NCBI GenBank assembly: GCA_901456055.1
Contig: CABDWT010000004.1
Location: 62,001 to 126,000 of the forward strand
From: Phytobacter ursingii
GTDB taxonomy: Bacteria > Pseudomonadota > Gammaproteobacteria > Enterobacterales > Enterobacteriaceae
Direction of reading: 5' to 3'
Length of the DNA stretch: 64,000 nt
Shown: piece by piece, positions 20,272 through 31,792 of the stretch
How positions within the stretch are numbered: position 1 is the first letter of the stretch
How the letters are laid out: the number at the start of each line of letters is the position of its first letter
Position numbers and translations under genes: made by a program
The notes under the pieces: model-generated
Databases searched by the model: none
What the model saw: only the letters and a program-made list of their open reading frames with translations
Told to the model about the DNA's origin: nothing

Positions 20272-21528
20272 TTAAGGGCATGATCCCGTGGCGCCTGATG
20301 CGATGGTGCCCTGGAGAATGGCGTATTTTTTGTGTATTGCCGAATCACTGGCAAGTGTCACATTGTTCAGGGTGGTCATAATCGGATTGCTGTCGCTGTC
20401 TCCCTGAAATGTCAGCGTACCTGCCGTAAGCACTTTGACCTGATCAAACGTAATATCACGAAAAACGGGAAGGTTGTCTCCCTGTGCTTTCGGCTCATAG
20501 CGCGTGTCCAGAACAATCGGGTTTTTCACGTTTTCCATGCAGATATGGCGATAGGTAACTGCGGTGACCAGGCCCCCACGCGAGCGATCGCTTTTAATGC
20601 GCAGCCCGTTGGTTGTGCCGTTCAGCGCGAGAAGGTTGACGTCCACGTCACTCACGCCTTTATTGACCTCGCTACCAATGGACATGCCGTGTCCGGAACC
20701 AAATCGGTTATCCACAATAGAGATATGGGACGTGCTGGCATTTCCGGCCTTAATGGCCACATTATCATCCCCGGTGCCGATCACGCTGTGGGTGAGCGTC
20801 ACATTCGTCGACCCCATAGGGTCAAAACCATCCTTATTGCGCGCAAAAGCGGGAGTGTCGATAGTGATCCCCCACAGCGTCAGCCCGTTACTGCGGTTGC
20901 CCACTATATGGAAATTTGGCGCGTTTTTAAGGGTTATCTGGTACAGCGTGATATCGCTGGAATTATCAATTTGGATCAAACGAGGCGCATTCTGTTTGCT
21001 GTCGCTTTTTTGCGCCTCCTTTGCCAGTTGCCACCAGGTCTGGTTTCGCCCGGCCATGACCGCGCCACCCTGGCCATCAATTGTCCCCTGCCCATAAATC
21101 CCGCTGCCGACCGCATTTTTAATCCAGATAAATGGCTTACAGCCCTTCCCGGAATTATCCAGCGTGCCGCAGGTCTGTTTGCCGGTGTCGAAACGGGCCG
21201 GGTTAGCGACAACTCTCAGCGTTGCTCCTTTATCGATCGCCAGGCTTACGCCCGATGGCAGGCTGAGCGGGCCGCTGTAGAAAGTGTCTGTGTTTTCAGA
21301 TGCGGCCAGATGCACTGTTTTTCCGCGAGCGCAGGTATTGAGTGCCGTCTGGATGGCCTGCGTTGCATCGTCTGTTTCTCTGGCATAAAGGGTCTGACAG
21401 GGCGGCGGTGGGACGGGCTCTGTGACGGTGCGCGTGTCCCCGGCTTGTACCCCGAAGGCGCTAAGCATCAACAGGGGTGCGGCCAGATAGTATGTACGGG
21501 TATGAAGTGGTCGCGAGGATGAAAACAT
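20272..21528 (-). CDS. Secreted GH28 polygalacturonase
   Basis: A 418-residue glycoside hydrolase family 28 enzyme that hydrolyses alpha-1,4 bonds of galacturonan (pectate). A signal peptide is clear (basic residues near 6-11, hydrophobic 13-27, likely cleavage after VQA at 29). The four GH28 signatures are intact: N231-K-D233, G-D254-D255 (GTGDDN), G279-H280-G281 and R310-I-K312; these carry the three catalytic Asp residues and the substrate-binding His, Arg and Lys. The right-handed beta-helix repeat pattern is visible (ITLYQITL, GLTLWGITI). No other pectin genes are in the window. It suggests a plant-associated lifestyle. Confidence 0.9.
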   Translation of the reverse strand: MFSSSRPLHTRTYYLAAPLLMLSAFGVQAGDTRTVTEPVPPPPCQTLYARETDDATQAIQTALNTCARGKTVHLAASENTDTFYSGPLSLPSGVSLAIDKGATLRVVANPARFDTGKQTCGTLDNSGKGCKPFIWIKNAVGSGIYGQGTIDGQGGAVMAGRNQTWWQLAKEAQKSDSKQNAPRLIQIDNSSDITLYQITLKNAPNFHIVGNRSNGLTLWGITIDTPAFARNKDGFDPMGSTNVTLTHSVIGTGDDNVAIKAGNASTSHISIVDNRFGSGHGMSIGSEVNKGVSDVDVNLLALNGTTNGLRIKSDRSRGGLVTAVTYRHICMENVKNPIVLDTRYEPKAQGDNLPVFRDITFDQVKVLTAGTLTFQGDSDSNPIMTTLNNVTLASDSAIHKKYAILQGTIASGATGSCP

Positions 21529-21621
21529 AAAAAGCCCGGACAGGTGGAACCCTGAAAATCACAATACCGGGAGCGATGCCGAACTGTAAAGCGGTGCCGG
21601 AAGGTAGGTCTTAAAAATAAA

Positions 21622-21644
21622 AAAGCCCGCAACGGGCGGGCTTT
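21622..21644 (-). terminator. Terminator after yicC
   Basis: A perfect 9-bp stem AAAGCCCGC / GCGGGCTTT with a 5-base loop. On the minus strand it is followed by a T-rich run, as expected of an intrinsic terminator just past the yicC stop. Confidence 0.85.
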
Positions 21645-21662
21645 CAGGGTACTGGCGCAAGA

Positions 21663-22526
21663 TTACTCGATATTCTGAATCTGTTCGCGCATCTGCTCAA
21701 TCAACACTTTCAGCTCAATGGCGGAATTGGTGACATCGGCATTAATGGACTTAGACGCCAGGGTGTTCGACTCACGGTTGAACTCCTGCATCATAAAGTC
21801 GAGACGGCGACCTACAGCCTCTTTCTTCTTAAGGATGTTCCAGGTTTCTTTGACGTGTGCGTCCAGACGATCCAGCTCTTCGGCAACGTCAATGCGCTGC
21901 GCCATGAGCACCAGCTCTTGTTCAAGGCGATTATTTTCGAGTTGAACCTGCGCATCTTCCAGTTTGGCAACCAGGCGGTCACGTTGCCACTGCAGGATTT
22001 CCGGCATCTGTGCACGCACTTTTTTCACTTCGGTGCTCACGCCTTCAAGACGCTGCTCAATCAACGTTTTCAGCGCCTGGCCCTCGGTTTCACGGGAAAC
22101 GATAAAGTCATCCAGCGCGCCATCAAGTGCTGACAGAATTTCTGCGGCAATTGCGTCCAGATCCTGCTCCTGAGCGGCCATAACACCCGGCCAACGCAGA
22201 ATATCCACCGGGTTGATTTCGCCTTCATCGCTCTGCATTTTGACCCAGTTGGCGGCGTTCACCAGCTGCTTTGCCAGTTTTTCGTTGAGAATCAGCTCGC
22301 CTTGCGCGCTGGCATCAGGTTCAAAACGTAAATTACATTCGATTTTCCCGCGAGTCAGACGCGCACGGATGCGCTCGCGAACCACGGGTTCCAGGCTACG
22401 AAATTGTTCCGGCAGACGGAAGTAAGTTTCAAGATAACGCTGGTTTACCGAGCGCAGTTCCCAGGAGGCAGAGCCCCAGCTACCCTTGATTTCACGCCGG
22501 GCGTAGGCGGTCATACTGCGGATCAT
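21663..22526 (-). CDS. yicC: YicC family endoribonuclease-like protein
   Basis: A 287-residue YicC/YloC family protein. The family has been linked to RNA degradation in E. coli, including turnover of a small RNA. Landmarks are the N-terminal MIRSMTAYAR and the C-terminal helix-rich domain with RRLDFMMQEFNRESNTL. Length equals the E. coli protein. It is divergent from rph with a 124-bp gap, as in E. coli. Confidence 0.93.
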   Translation of the reverse strand: MIRSMTAYARREIKGSWGSASWELRSVNQRYLETYFRLPEQFRSLEPVVRERIRARLTRGKIECNLRFEPDASAQGELILNEKLAKQLVNAANWVKMQSDEGEINPVDILRWPGVMAAQEQDLDAIAAEILSALDGALDDFIVSRETEGQALKTLIEQRLEGVSTEVKKVRAQMPEILQWQRDRLVAKLEDAQVQLENNRLEQELVLMAQRIDVAEELDRLDAHVKETWNILKKKEAVGRRLDFMMQEFNRESNTLASKSINADVTNSAIELKVLIEQMREQIQNIE

Positions 22527-22650
22527 AGACGTTCCCGTTTTTTAAGGAGAGATGCGGGGATTATAGCTTTCACGGGCTTATCAGGATAGGAATAACCTCG
22601 GTAAGCCAGTATAATGCGCAGCCACATTCGTAACAGCCGGAGAAATCATC

Positions 22651-23367
22651 ATGCGTCCAGCAGGCCGTAGCACCACCGAGGTGCGTCCCGTCACCCTGAC
22701 TCGCCACTATACAAAACACGCAGAAGGCTCCGTGCTGGTTGAATTCGGTGATACCAAAGTGCTGTGCACCGCCACCCTTGAAGAGGGTGTACCGCGTTTT
22801 CTGAAAGGTCAGGGCCAGGGCTGGATTACCGCTGAATATGGCATGCTGCCACGCTCTACCCACACCCGTAATGCGCGCGAAGCGGCGAAGGGTAAACAGG
22901 GCGGGCGCACCATGGAAATTCAACGCCTTATCGCCCGTGCGCTGCGTGCGGCCGTCGACTTAACCGCGCTGGGTGAATACACCATCACCCTGGACTGCGA
23001 CGTGATTCAGGCCGATGGCGGCACTCGTACTGCTTCCATCACCGGTGCATGCGTTGCGCTGGCCGATGCGTTGAACGCGCTGGTAAGCGCAGGCAAACTG
23101 AAAGCGAACCCGATGAAAGGGCTGGTGGCTGCGGTTTCTGTCGGCATCGTCAATGGCGAAGCGGTTTGCGATCTGGAATACGTTGAAGACTCCGCAGCGG
23201 AAACCGACATGAACGTGGTGATGACCGAAGATGGCCGCATCATTGAAGTTCAGGGGACCGCCGAGGGCGAGCCGTTCACTCATGAGGAACTCCTGACCTT
23301 GCTGGCGTTGGCCCGAGGGGGAATCGAATCGATTATCGCGACGCAGAAAGCGGCGTTGGAAAACTAG
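22651..23367 (+). CDS. rph: Ribonuclease PH (full length)
   Basis: A 238-residue phosphorolytic 3' exoribonuclease that trims tRNA precursors. It has the RNase PH N terminus [14 protein letters not shown], the [10 protein letters not shown] region and the phosphate-site [11 protein letters not shown]. It is intact, unlike in E. coli K-12 MG1655, where a frameshift shortens rph. Its stop lies just before the pyrE attenuator, so translation of its end can control pyrE transcription. Confidence 0.97.
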   Translation: MRPAGRSTTEVRPVTLTRHYTKHAEGSVLVEFGDTKVLCTATLEEGVPRFLKGQGQGWITAEYGMLPRSTHTRNAREAAKGKQGGRTMEIQRLIARALRAAVDLTALGEYTITLDCDVIQADGGTRTASITGACVALADALNALVSAGKLKANPMKGLVAAVSVGIVNGEAVCDLEYVEDSAAETDMNVVMTEDGRIIEVQGTAEGEPFTHEELLTLLALARGGIESIIATQKAALEN

Positions 23368-23371
23368 TTTT

Positions 23372-23400
23372 TAAGGCGACTGAGAAGTCGCCTTTTTTTT
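23372..23400 (+). promoter_or_regulatory. pyrE attenuator (rph-pyrE intergenic terminator)
   Basis: An intrinsic terminator: stem AAGGCGACT / AGTCGCCTT with a GAGA loop and eight Ts, starting five bases after the rph stop. In E. coli this is the UTP-sensing attenuator: with low UTP, RNA polymerase pauses, ribosomes on rph catch up and block the hairpin so that pyrE is read. The geometry here fits the same mechanism. Confidence 0.88.
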
Positions 23401-23455
23401 GTCCGTTAAAAAGAAAGAGCCTAATGAGGCTGGTTCTACGATGAGGAGCGAATCC

Positions 23456-24097
23456 ATGAAACAGTATCAGCGTGAGTTTATTGAGTTTGCGCTTAACAAA
23501 CAGGTACTCAAGTTTGGCGAGTTCACCCTGAAATCCGGGCGTAAAAGCCCCTATTTCTTTAACGCCGGCCTGTTTAATACCGGGCGCGACCTGGCGTTGT
23601 TGGGCCGTTTTTACGCCGAAGCGCTGGTGGATTCGAAAATTGATTTCGACCTGCTGTTTGGTCCGGCCTACAAAGGTATCCCTATTGCGACCACCACAGC
23701 GGTCGCACTGGCTGAGCACCATGAGCGTGACGTACCGTATTGCTTTAATCGCAAAGAGGCCAAAGACCATGGCGAAGGCGGTACGCTGGTGGGAAGCGCA
23801 TTGCAGGGCCGCGTCATGCTGGTGGACGATGTGATCACGGCTGGTACGGCAATTCGCGAGTCCATGGAGATCATCAAGGCGCACGGTGCGACGCTGGCTG
23901 GCGTGCTGATCTCTCTTGATCGTCAGGAGCGTGGACGTGCGGATATTTCCGCGATCCAGGAAGTTGAACGCGACTACGGTTGCAAAGTGATTTCAATTGT
24001 CACCCTGAAAGAGCTGATTGCTTATCTGGAAGAGAAGCCGGAGATGGCTGACCATCTGGCTGCGGTACGGGCATACCGGAAAGAGTTCGGCGTTTGA
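23456..24097 (+). CDS. pyrE: Orotate phosphoribosyltransferase
   Basis: A 213-residue enzyme that joins orotate and PRPP to form OMP in pyrimidine synthesis. The PRPP-binding motif [13 protein letters not shown] is visible near residues 120-132, and the flexible loop [11 protein letters not shown] precedes it. The ATG at 23456 has AGGAG nearby and gives the E. coli length; upstream in-frame starts overlap the attenuator. It forms the rph-pyrE operon. Confidence 0.97.
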   Translation: MKQYQREFIEFALNKQVLKFGEFTLKSGRKSPYFFNAGLFNTGRDLALLGRFYAEALVDSKIDFDLLFGPAYKGIPIATTTAVALAEHHERDVPYCFNRKEAKDHGEGGTLVGSALQGRVMLVDDVITAGTAIRESMEIIKAHGATLAGVLISLDRQERGRADISAIQEVERDYGCKVISIVTLKELIAYLEEKPEMADHLAAVRAYRKEFGV

Positions 24098-24103
24098 TAG
24101 TAT

Positions 24104-24180
24104 TCCCGGTGGCGCCGCGCTTATCGGGGATACATCGATAAAGTTGCCCGGATAAGGCGGTTAACCGCCATCCGGGATAA
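24104..24180. repeat. REP-like palindromes after pyrE
   Basis: Two REP-type arms in opposite orientation, around CGCGCTTATCGGGG and GCCCGGATAAGGCGGTTAACCGCC, fill the gap between convergent pyrE and slmA. No gene lies here. Confidence 0.7.
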
Positions 24181-24188
24181 CTTATCGT

Positions 24189-24785
24189 TTACTGCAACTG
24201 CGCCGCCAGCAATGGCCAGCGTGCTTCAAACTCATCGGTCGGGCTGTATTTGAACTCGCTACGCACATAGCGTGACAACATTCCTTCACAAAACGACAGC
24301 AACTGACTTGCCAGCAGCGTTTCGTCAGTGACGTAGCCTTCGCCTTCACGCATCTTCTTTTCGCGCAGTACCTGACGAATCTGGGATTCGATACGCTCAA
24401 AAAGCTGATTGATACGCCCCTGTAAGCGATCCTGTTCAAACATCAGCGCATGACCAGTAAGAATGCGGGTCAGCCCAGGATTACGCTCACCAAACCCCAG
24501 AATCAATTGCACGATCAGACGCAGGCGCGCTGTGGTGTCCTTTTCATCTTTCATGATCAGGTTAATGCGTGTAATCAGGCTATCTTCGATAAACTCAATG
24601 AGGCTATCGAACATGCGTGTCTTGCTAGGGAAATGTCGGTACAAAGCGGCCTCGGAGACGCCAACAGACGCCGCCAGTTTTGCCGTAGTGATGCGTTGAC
24701 TTCCATCGCTGGATTCAAGCATCAGTGCCAGAGACTGAAGTATTTCTTCGCGACGATTCCTTTTCGCGGTTTGTTTTTCTGCCAT
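24189..24785 (-). CDS. slmA: Nucleoid occlusion factor SlmA
   Basis: A 198-residue TetR-family protein that binds specific chromosomal sites and blocks FtsZ ring formation over the nucleoid. The N-terminal HTH is at about residues 28-48 ([20 protein letters not shown]), and the C-terminal half is all-helical. Length equals E. coli SlmA. It lies after dut in the coaBC-dut-slmA order. Confidence 0.96.
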   Translation of the reverse strand: MAEKQTAKRNRREEILQSLALMLESSDGSQRITTAKLAASVGVSEAALYRHFPSKTRMFDSLIEFIEDSLITRINLIMKDEKDTTARLRLIVQLILGFGERNPGLTRILTGHALMFEQDRLQGRINQLFERIESQIRQVLREKKMREGEGYVTDETLLASQLLSFCEGMLSRYVRSEFKYSPTDEFEARWPLLAAQLQ

Positions 24786-24904
24786 GTTGCAAAATACCCC
24801 TGAAATAAGCGCTTATCAGGCGAACATCCACGCGGCGGCCGCAAACCGGCGTTTGCGGAAATGTTATGGCGTTATGTCGCCGCAGGATGCGTTAAATGGG
24901 CTGC

Positions 24905-25360
24905 TTATTTACGCCCGGAGTGACCGAAGCCACCTTCACCACGATCTGTGGCGTCAAACTCTTCAACCAGATTAAATTCAGCCTGAACGACCGGAACAAA
25001 GACCATTTGCGCGATGCGCTCACCGGGTTCAATGGTAAAGCTGTCCTGACCGCGGTTCCAGACGGATACCATTAATTGCCCCTGATAGTCAGAGTCAATA
25101 AGTCCCACCAGATTACCCAGCACAATACCATGCTTATGACCGAGGCCAGAACGCGGCAGAATCACTGCGGCAAGCGACGGATCGGCAATATGAATCGCCA
25201 GACCGGTCGGCAGCAGAGTGGTAGCGCCCGGCGCCAGCTCTACGGCGTCATCGAGACAGGCTCGCAGATCAAGGCCGGCAGAACCGGCGGTGGCGTAAGT
25301 AGGCAGTGGAAACTGCTTACCTACACGCGGGTCCAGAATCTTAACGTCGATTTTTTTCAT
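24905..25360 (-). CDS. dut: dUTP diphosphatase
   Basis: A 151-residue trimeric dUTPase, which makes dUMP and keeps uracil out of DNA. Its motifs are [35 protein letters not shown] and the C-terminal GEGGFGHSG, which closes over the active site. Two adjacent ATGs exist at 25363 and 25360; the second gives the E. coli length. Its start overlaps the end of coaBC by about 20 bp. Confidence 0.96.
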   Translation of the reverse strand: MKKIDVKILDPRVGKQFPLPTYATAGSAGLDLRACLDDAVELAPGATTLLPTGLAIHIADPSLAAVILPRSGLGHKHGIVLGNLVGLIDSDYQGQLMVSVWNRGQDSFTIEPGERIAQMVFVPVVQAEFNLVEEFDATDRGEGGFGHSGRK

Positions 25361-26552
25361 CATAACGGGTAACGATCTCGTCCAGTAATAAGTGGCCTAA
25401 CTCTTCCTTGCTCTTTAGCGGTAAATGTTTATCGCCATCCTGCCAGAAAAGATGTAAAGCGTTATTGTCGCTATTAAATCCTTGATTTGATTGCGAAACG
25501 TCATTAGCGCAAATCAGGTCAAGGTTTTTGCGGGCACGTTTTTGCCGGGCATATTCTTCCACATTATTTGTTTCGGCGGCAAACCCAACGACATAGGGGC
25601 GATGCTCGGTCAATGCGGCGACACCGGCGACGATATCCGGGTTTTTGACCATTTTTATTGTTAATTCATCGCCTTGTTTTTTGATTTTTTCGTCAGCAAT
25701 GGCGGCGGCGCGATAATCCGCAACGGCGGCACAGCCAATAAAAATATGCTGCTGCTGAGCGAGACCCTGTACGGCGGCCTCCATTTCCAGCGCGGTGGTC
25801 ACGTCAATCCGTTTTACCCAGGCTGGCGTTGCCAGTGACACCGGGCCTGATACCAGTGTCACGTTAGCGCCACGACGGGCGGCCGCCGCAGCGATGGCAA
25901 AGCCCATCTTACCGGAACTGTGGTTCGTAATATAACGCACCGGGTCCAGCGGCTCACGGGTTGGACCGGCGGTAATCATGATATTCAGATGTTGCAGATC
26001 GTTGACAGGCGAGAAATGCGCGGCGGCGAGATCAACGATGGTCAACGGATCCAGCATCCGGCCCGGTCCGATGTCTCCGCAGGCCTGGCTGCCACTATCG
26101 GGGCCCCACAATAACAGCCCGCGCGAGGCCAGCACCTCTAAATTGTGCTGCGTGGCGGCGGCGCGATACATCTGCTGGTTCATGGCGGGCACAACCGCAA
26201 CCGGAGAAGGCGTGGCAAGGCAAATCGTCGACACCAGGTCATTGGCCATACCCGCAGCAACGCGCGCGATTAAATCGGCGGTGGCGGGGGCGAGAATCAC
26301 CAGGTCGGCCCATTTACCAAGCTCAATATGGCCCATTGCGGCTTCGGCAGCCGGGTCGAGCAGGCTGTCGGAAACCGGGTAGCCTGAAACGGCCTGCAGG
26401 CTCAGCGGCGTAATAAAGGCTTTCGCCGCTTCGGTCATCGCTACGCGCACATCGGCGCCGCGATCGCGCAGACGACGCACCAGTTCAGGCGCTTTATAAG
26501 CCGCGATACCGCCGCTTATGCCGAGAACGATTTTTTTACCCGCCAGACTCAT
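25341..26552 (-). CDS. coaBC: Bifunctional phosphopantothenoylcysteine decarboxylase/synthetase CoaBC
   Basis: A 403-residue fusion that makes two CoA-synthesis steps. The N-terminal FMN decarboxylase (CoaC, about 1-185) has [10 protein letters not shown], the PAMNQQMY motif and [17 protein letters not shown] with the catalytic Cys. The C-terminal synthetase (CoaB) has [16 protein letters not shown] and AAVADYR. Adjacent ATGs are at 26555 and 26552; the latter gives the E. coli start MSLAGKK. It is three residues shorter than E. coli, from a small gap near the KKQ region. It is divergent from radC and overlaps dut. Confidence 0.96.
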   Translation of the reverse strand: MSLAGKKIVLGISGGIAAYKAPELVRRLRDRGADVRVAMTEAAKAFITPLSLQAVSGYPVSDSLLDPAAEAAMGHIELGKWADLVILAPATADLIARVAAGMANDLVSTICLATPSPVAVVPAMNQQMYRAAATQHNLEVLASRGLLLWGPDSGSQACGDIGPGRMLDPLTIVDLAAAHFSPVNDLQHLNIMITAGPTREPLDPVRYITNHSSGKMGFAIAAAAARRGANVTLVSGPVSLATPAWVKRIDVTTALEMEAAVQGLAQQQHIFIGCAAVADYRAAAIADEKIKKQGDELTIKMVKNPDIVAGVAALTEHRPYVVGFAAETNNVEEYARQKRARKNLDLICANDVSQSNQGFNSDNNALHLFWQDGDKHLPLKSKEELGHLLLDEIVTRYDEKNRR

Positions 26553-26724
26553 CATGACTCTTTCCTGTTGGATTTCACCAGAAGGCGGGCATTTTATCAC
26601 AATCCTGCTGTTGTCGTGCTTTTGCCCGTCGTGCTCTTTGCGAGGTATTACGCAATCGTGGCGATCCCGTGTCGATGCGCCTTTTCGCTTGTGGCAGCAT
26701 GGTGCGTAAAAGGGAGGATGTGAC

Positions 26725-27393
26725 ATGGAATCGGTTTTTTTACCCCCATTGCCCAGAGAAAAAATGATGAGTGCGGGTATCGAGTCGCTGACGGATGTCG
26801 AGCTACTGGCGCTGTTTTTACGCACTGGCACGCGCGGGAAATCAGTGATGACGCTTTCCCGCGACTTGCTGCAGCACTTCGGTTCACTCTACGGCCTGCT
26901 CTCGGCGGACTATGAAGATTTTGCCAGGGTTAACGGCATTGGGGTGGCGAAATATGCGCAATTAAAAGGTATTGCCGAACTTGCGCGGCGTTACTACAGC
27001 GTACGGCTACTGGAAGAAACATCATTGCTAAGCCCGGAGATGACCCGGGAATTTCTGCAAAGCCAGCTGACAGGCGAAGAGCGCGAGATCTTTATGGCGA
27101 TCTTTCTCGACAACCAAAACCGGGTGTTGAAGCATTGCCGTCTTTTTTCAGGCACCATTAACCAAGTGGAAGTGCATCCGCGCGAGATTGTCCGCGAGGC
27201 GATTAAAGTGAATGCCGCCGCCGTGATCCTTGCACATAATCATCCTTCGGGTAGCGCTGAACCCAGCAAAGCGGATAGAATCATCACCGAAAGGGTGGTG
27301 AAGTGCTGTCAGTTTATGGATATTCGTGTGCTCGATCATCTGGTGATAGGCCGTGGAGAGTACGTTTCGTTCGCAGAACGGGGCTGGATTTAG
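26725..27393 (+). CDS. radC: RadC/JAB-domain DNA-repair-associated protein
   Basis: A 222-residue RadC. An N-terminal HhH-like region ([15 protein letters not shown]) is followed by a JAB/MPN metalloprotease-fold domain with the zinc motif [17 protein letters not shown] (His-x-His and Asp). Function in repair is uncertain; the original radC mutation in E. coli was traced to recG. Length is the same as E. coli. It is upstream of rpmB in the conserved order. Confidence 0.93.
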   Translation: MESVFLPPLPREKMMSAGIESLTDVELLALFLRTGTRGKSVMTLSRDLLQHFGSLYGLLSADYEDFARVNGIGVAKYAQLKGIAELARRYYSVRLLEETSLLSPEMTREFLQSQLTGEEREIFMAIFLDNQNRVLKHCRLFSGTINQVEVHPREIVREAIKVNAAAVILAHNHPSGSAEPSKADRIITERVVKCCQFMDIRVLDHLVIGRGEYVSFAERGWI

Positions 27394-27435
27394 ACCTCTT
27401 TGGGCGATCCATCGGGATCTTTGTCTGTTCGGGAC

Positions 27436-27464
27436 TTGAGCACATCGCCGACTCAGCGTATACT
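27436..27464 (+). promoter_or_regulatory. Sigma-70 promoter of rpmB-rpmG
   Basis: TTGAGC and TATACT are separated by exactly 17 bp, a strong sigma-70 arrangement, giving an approximately 135-base leader before rpmB. The leader is GC-rich and could fold. Confidence 0.75.
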
Positions 27465-27587
27465 ACGCCACCTTTGAGAATCTCGGGTTTGGCAATTGGG
27501 CCTGGCTACACGAGTTCGCTTAGAACCGTCAGACCAGGCTGTGAAAGCCTGACGAGGCGCCAATACCCCATACGAAGCTCGAGCTAA

Positions 27588-27845
<258 letters not shown>

Positions 27846-27862
27846 GTACTTAGAGGAAATAA

Positions 27863-28033
<171 letters not shown>

Positions 28034-28052
28034 TTTGCGCTTTATTTGTACG

Positions 28053-28078
28053 AAAACCTCGCTTCGGCGGGGTTTTTT
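28053..28078 (+). terminator. Terminator of rpmB-rpmG operon
   Basis: Hairpin AAAACCTCGC with GCGGGGTTTT around a TTCG tetraloop, followed by six Ts. It lies 20 bp after the rpmG stop. Confidence 0.92.
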
Positions 28079-28092
28079 GCATTTTGCCCTTC

Positions 28093-28197
28093 GTAGTTTG
28101 AGCCGCAGGCGCGTCAGCTTCGTGCGCTCCCCCTTGTCACTTACTCAGGTAAGCACCCGCGATTCACTTCTTGCCGCCTTCCTGTGACGCAAACTAC
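28093..28197. repeat. ERIC-like element before mutM
   Basis: A 105-bp element with 8-bp terminal inverted repeats GTAGTTTG / CAAACTAC and the ERIC core CTTGTCACTTACTCAGG, then GCGATTCAC. It sits between the rpmG terminator and mutM, ending 25 bp before the mutM start. Confidence 0.75.
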
Positions 28198-28222
28198 ATT
28201 GGGGAAATAAGGAGAAATAGCC

Positions 28223-29032
28223 ATGCCAGAATTACCCGAGGTAGAAACCAGCCGCCGCGGCATTGAACCGCATCTGGTTGGCGCCAAAATTCTTCATGCC
28301 ATCGTCCGTAACGGGCGCCTTCGCTGGCCTGTCTCGGATGAAATTCATCGCCTGAGTGACAAACCGGTCCTCAGCGTGCAGCGCCGGGCCAAATACCTGC
28401 TGCTGGAGTTGCCGGACGGCTGGATAATTATCCATCTGGGGATGTCCGGTAGCCTGCGTATCCTCAGCGAAGAGCTCCCGGCGGAAAAGCACGATCACGT
28501 CGACCTGGTGATGAGCAACGGTAAAGTCCTCCGCTACACCGATCCTCGACGGTTTGGGGCCTGGCTGTGGACGAAAGCGCTGGAAGGCCACAATGTTCTG
28601 GCGCATCTGGGGCCGGAACCGCTAAGCGAGACGTTTAACGCCGATTACCTGCAACAGAAATGTGCGAAGAAGAAAACCGCCATCAAACCCTGGCTGATGG
28701 ATAACAAGCTGGTAGTGGGAGTGGGAAATATCTACGCCAGCGAATCGCTGTTTGCCGCCGGGATCCATCCTGACCGACTGGCCTCGTCGCTGTCACGCGA
28801 GGAGTGTGAACTGCTGGTGCGGGTGATAAAAGCGGTACTGCTGCGCTCGATTGAGCAGGGCGGCACCACGCTGAAAGACTTTCTGCAAAGCGATGGCAAG
28901 CCCGGGTATTTTGCGCAGGAATTGCAGGTCTATGGACGTAAAGGTGAACCGTGCCGGATCTGTGGTACGCCGATTATCGCGTCGAAGCATGCACAGCGCG
29001 CGACCTTTTATTGCCGTCAGTGCCAGAAGTAA
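28223..29032 (+). CDS. mutM: Formamidopyrimidine-DNA glycosylase
   Basis: A 269-residue bifunctional glycosylase/AP lyase that removes 8-oxoguanine. Catalytic Pro and Glu are at the N terminus (M-PELPEVE), with the helix-two-turn-helix near [13 protein letters not shown] and a C-terminal zinc finger with CRICG and CRQC. RBS AAGGAG precedes the ATG. It is convergent with coaD. Confidence 0.97.
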   Translation: MPELPEVETSRRGIEPHLVGAKILHAIVRNGRLRWPVSDEIHRLSDKPVLSVQRRAKYLLLELPDGWIIIHLGMSGSLRILSEELPAEKHDHVDLVMSNGKVLRYTDPRRFGAWLWTKALEGHNVLAHLGPEPLSETFNADYLQQKCAKKKTAIKPWLMDNKLVVGVGNIYASESLFAAGIHPDRLASSLSREECELLVRVIKAVLLRSIEQGGTTLKDFLQSDGKPGYFAQELQVYGRKGEPCRICGTPIIASKHAQRATFYCRQCQK

Positions 29033-29035
29033 AGT

Positions 29036-29125
29036 GCGGTGGTTGCGTTTATCCCGGCTCGCGTTGCGCTTAGTCGGGCTCCTGGTTTTCAGCCGTCTGT
29101 GGACAGGTAGCCCGGACAAGGCGCG
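29036..29125. repeat. REP-like palindrome between mutM and coaD
   Basis: Two opposed GC-rich arms (around CCCGGCTCGCGTTGCGCTTAG, and GTAGCCCGGACAAGGCG) resemble REP/BIME. They lie between convergent genes. Confidence 0.6.
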
Positions 29126-29632
<507 letters not shown>

Positions 29633-30403
29633 TTACGTTTTCTCGCTGTAACCGTGGTTTAGCGCCCACAGTTCGGTGTATTTGTTGAAAGTATACTGCG
29701 CATTGACCACCGCGAGCAGCCAGCCTTGTTTGCCATCCAGCACGCCGCCGCGCAATAGCAGCGTTTTCAGAAACGCCCCCAGCGTATGGGTGAAAATACC
29801 CGTCAGCGATGCCTTCTTACCCTTCTGATGTCGCTCCTGCGCCCAGGCGGTGGCGTAATTCAGTTGTTTGCGCTGAAAGCTGGCGAAATCACGGCAGGTC
29901 AAATGTAGCAGGTCGCCTTTCAACTCGATAACTTTTGCACCCCGGGTGTCCAGTGATTCATGTACAAGACTGGCGTTGTACTGGTAGCGTTCTCGGGGAT
30001 AGAGTCGCGTCACCCGGTCCGGGTACCAGCCGCTGTGACGCATAAAACGGCCAAGGAAAAAGTTACGGCGGGCGATGCTGTAAACCGCATCCGGCTGTGG
30101 AGCGGCAAGCACGGTACGTATTGACTGCGCCAGTTCCGGTGTGACCCGTTCATCGGTGTCAATCATTAAGATATAGTCACCGCTGGCCAGGCGTTGCGCC
30201 TTCTGGCGCTGAATGCCATAGCCCTGCCAGTCGGTATCGGTGAAGACTTTTACGCCCGCCGCGCGCGCCACTTCAGGCGTTGCATCCTCGCTGCCGGAAT
30301 CGAGCAAAATAATTTCATCGGCCCATGCAACGGACGCTAAGCAATCTGGCAGCAGGTCTGCCGCGTTTTTGGCGATCATGACCACCGACAGGCGTTGAGA
30401 CAT
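29633..30403 (-). CDS. waaE: LPS inner-core beta-1,4-glucosyltransferase WaaE
   Basis: A 256-residue GT2-family transferase of the WaaE/KdtX type, which adds glucose to heptose I in Klebsiella, Serratia and related genera. It has [10 protein letters not shown], the metal-binding DTDER (about residue 89) and the C-terminal aromatic/basic region. E. coli lacks this gene at this site, so it is a marker of a Klebsiella-type inner core. Its start overlaps the waaA stop (TAATG). Confidence 0.88.
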   Translation of the reverse strand: MSQRLSVVMIAKNAADLLPDCLASVAWADEIILLDSGSEDATPEVARAAGVKVFTDTDWQGYGIQRQKAQRLASGDYILMIDTDERVTPELAQSIRTVLAAPQPDAVYSIARRNFFLGRFMRHSGWYPDRVTRLYPRERYQYNASLVHESLDTRGAKVIELKGDLLHLTCRDFASFQRKQLNYATAWAQERHQKGKKASLTGIFTHTLGAFLKTLLLRGGVLDGKQGWLLAVVNAQYTFNKYTELWALNHGYSEKT

Positions 30404-31677
30404 TAATGGCTCCGCTGAGGCAAATACGGTTGCAGGAGTTGCAGCAGACGCGTCAGCGCACCCTGGTTCTGATGCAGGACTTCAACGGCGTGGCGACCAC
30501 ACCACAGACGGTAATCTTCGTCCGTCAGCAAGGTCGAGACCTCTTTAACCAGCGAGTCGGCATCGGTGACGGTAATCAGGCCGTCAGCCGCCTGCAGGCG
30601 CGCGCAGATATCTTTGAAGTTGAATGTGTGTGGCCCCATCAGCACGGGAATAGCATGTGCCGCCGGCTCCAGCGGGTTATGACCGCCGCGCTCGACCAGA
30701 CTACCACCGACAAAGGCCATATCAGCAATACCGTAAAGCAGCATTAGCTCGCCCATGGTATCGCCAATGACGACCTGGGTGCTGCCGGAAGGAATTTCAC
30801 CTGAGCTTCGCATGATGAAACTAAAGCCGCCTTTGCGCACCATCTCGCGCGCATCAGGGAAACGTTCCGGATGACGTGGCACCAGGATCAGCAGTAAATC
30901 CGGAAAAGTCTCCAGCAACTTACGATGCGCCTGCAGGATAATGGTCTCTTCGCCGTCGTGGGTGCTGGTAGCGATCCACACTTTGCGGCGAGGCGCCCAC
31001 TGGCGCCGCAGTGTTATGGCTTTGGCCGCTAATTCCGGGGTGACGGAAATATCAAATTTCAGGCTGCCGGTAACGGCAAGTTGGCCACGTTTCAGGCCCA
31101 ACTGCATAAAACGATCGCCATCTTCCTGGGTTTGCGCAGCAATCAGCGTGATTCTGCTGAGCAGACGACGCATAAAACGGCCCAGCTTGCCGTAGCCTTT
31201 GGCCGAACGTTCCGAGAGGCGCGCATTGGCGATCACCAGCGGAATTTTGCGACGGTTCAGCGCGGCAATCATATTTGGCCACAGTTCGGTTTCCATCACG
31301 ATCACCAGCTTCGGGCGGACCGTATCGAGAAAACGACCCATTGCGCAGGGCAGATCGTAAGGGAGATAGACGTGATGAACATCTTTGCCAAAGGCCGACA
31401 TTACACGCTCTGAGCCCGTCGGTGTCATGGTGGTGACGGTAATGGGCAGCGTGGGGTAGCGGTGGCGCAATGCGCGTACCAGCGGAATGGCCGCCAGCGT
31501 TTCGCCAACGGAGACGGAATGCAGCAAAATACCGTCCGGCTTTACTTTATTACGGCAAAAGCCATAGCGTTCAGCCCAGCGTTTACGATAAGCCGGAGCC
31601 TTGCGGCTGCGAAGCAAAAGCCGCAGCCACACCAGAGGCTGAATTAAGTAGAGCAGGATGGTATACAACAATTCCAA
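30403..31677 (-). CDS. waaA: Kdo transferase WaaA
   Basis: A 424-residue Kdo transferase that adds two Kdo residues to lipid IVA at the inner membrane. It has an N-terminal membrane anchor ([16 protein letters not shown]), [15 protein letters not shown], the [10 protein letters not shown] region and the [14 protein letters not shown] motif. I chose the TTG at 31677 (LELLYT) because it matches the E. coli start; an ATG at 31710 is an alternative that adds 11 residues. It leads the waaA-waaE-coaD unit. Confidence 0.9.
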   Translation of the reverse strand: MELLYTILLYLIQPLVWLRLLLRSRKAPAYRKRWAERYGFCRNKVKPDGILLHSVSVGETLAAIPLVRALRHRYPTLPITVTTMTPTGSERVMSAFGKDVHHVYLPYDLPCAMGRFLDTVRPKLVIVMETELWPNMIAALNRRKIPLVIANARLSERSAKGYGKLGRFMRRLLSRITLIAAQTQEDGDRFMQLGLKRGQLAVTGSLKFDISVTPELAAKAITLRRQWAPRRKVWIATSTHDGEETIILQAHRKLLETFPDLLLILVPRHPERFPDAREMVRKGGFSFIMRSSGEIPSGSTQVVIGDTMGELMLLYGIADMAFVGGSLVERGGHNPLEPAAHAIPVLMGPHTFNFKDICARLQAADGLITVTDADSLVKEVSTLLTDEDYRLWCGRHAVEVLHQNQGALTRLLQLLQPYLPQRSH

Positions 31678-31792
31678 GCGATTATCCGTTTTTTGAGTTT
31701 CGGCGGGCAAATTCTAAGCATTTAGCCCGCTTAAAGCTATCTCTTTGGCGCATTGATACTGAACCAGCGTTATAGCGAGAATGCGGCACACG

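Noticed and set aside
20332-21522. 396-residue ORF opposite the polygalacturonase
   Set aside because: Antisense shadow; the GH28 gene on the minus strand has a signal peptide and all catalytic motifs.
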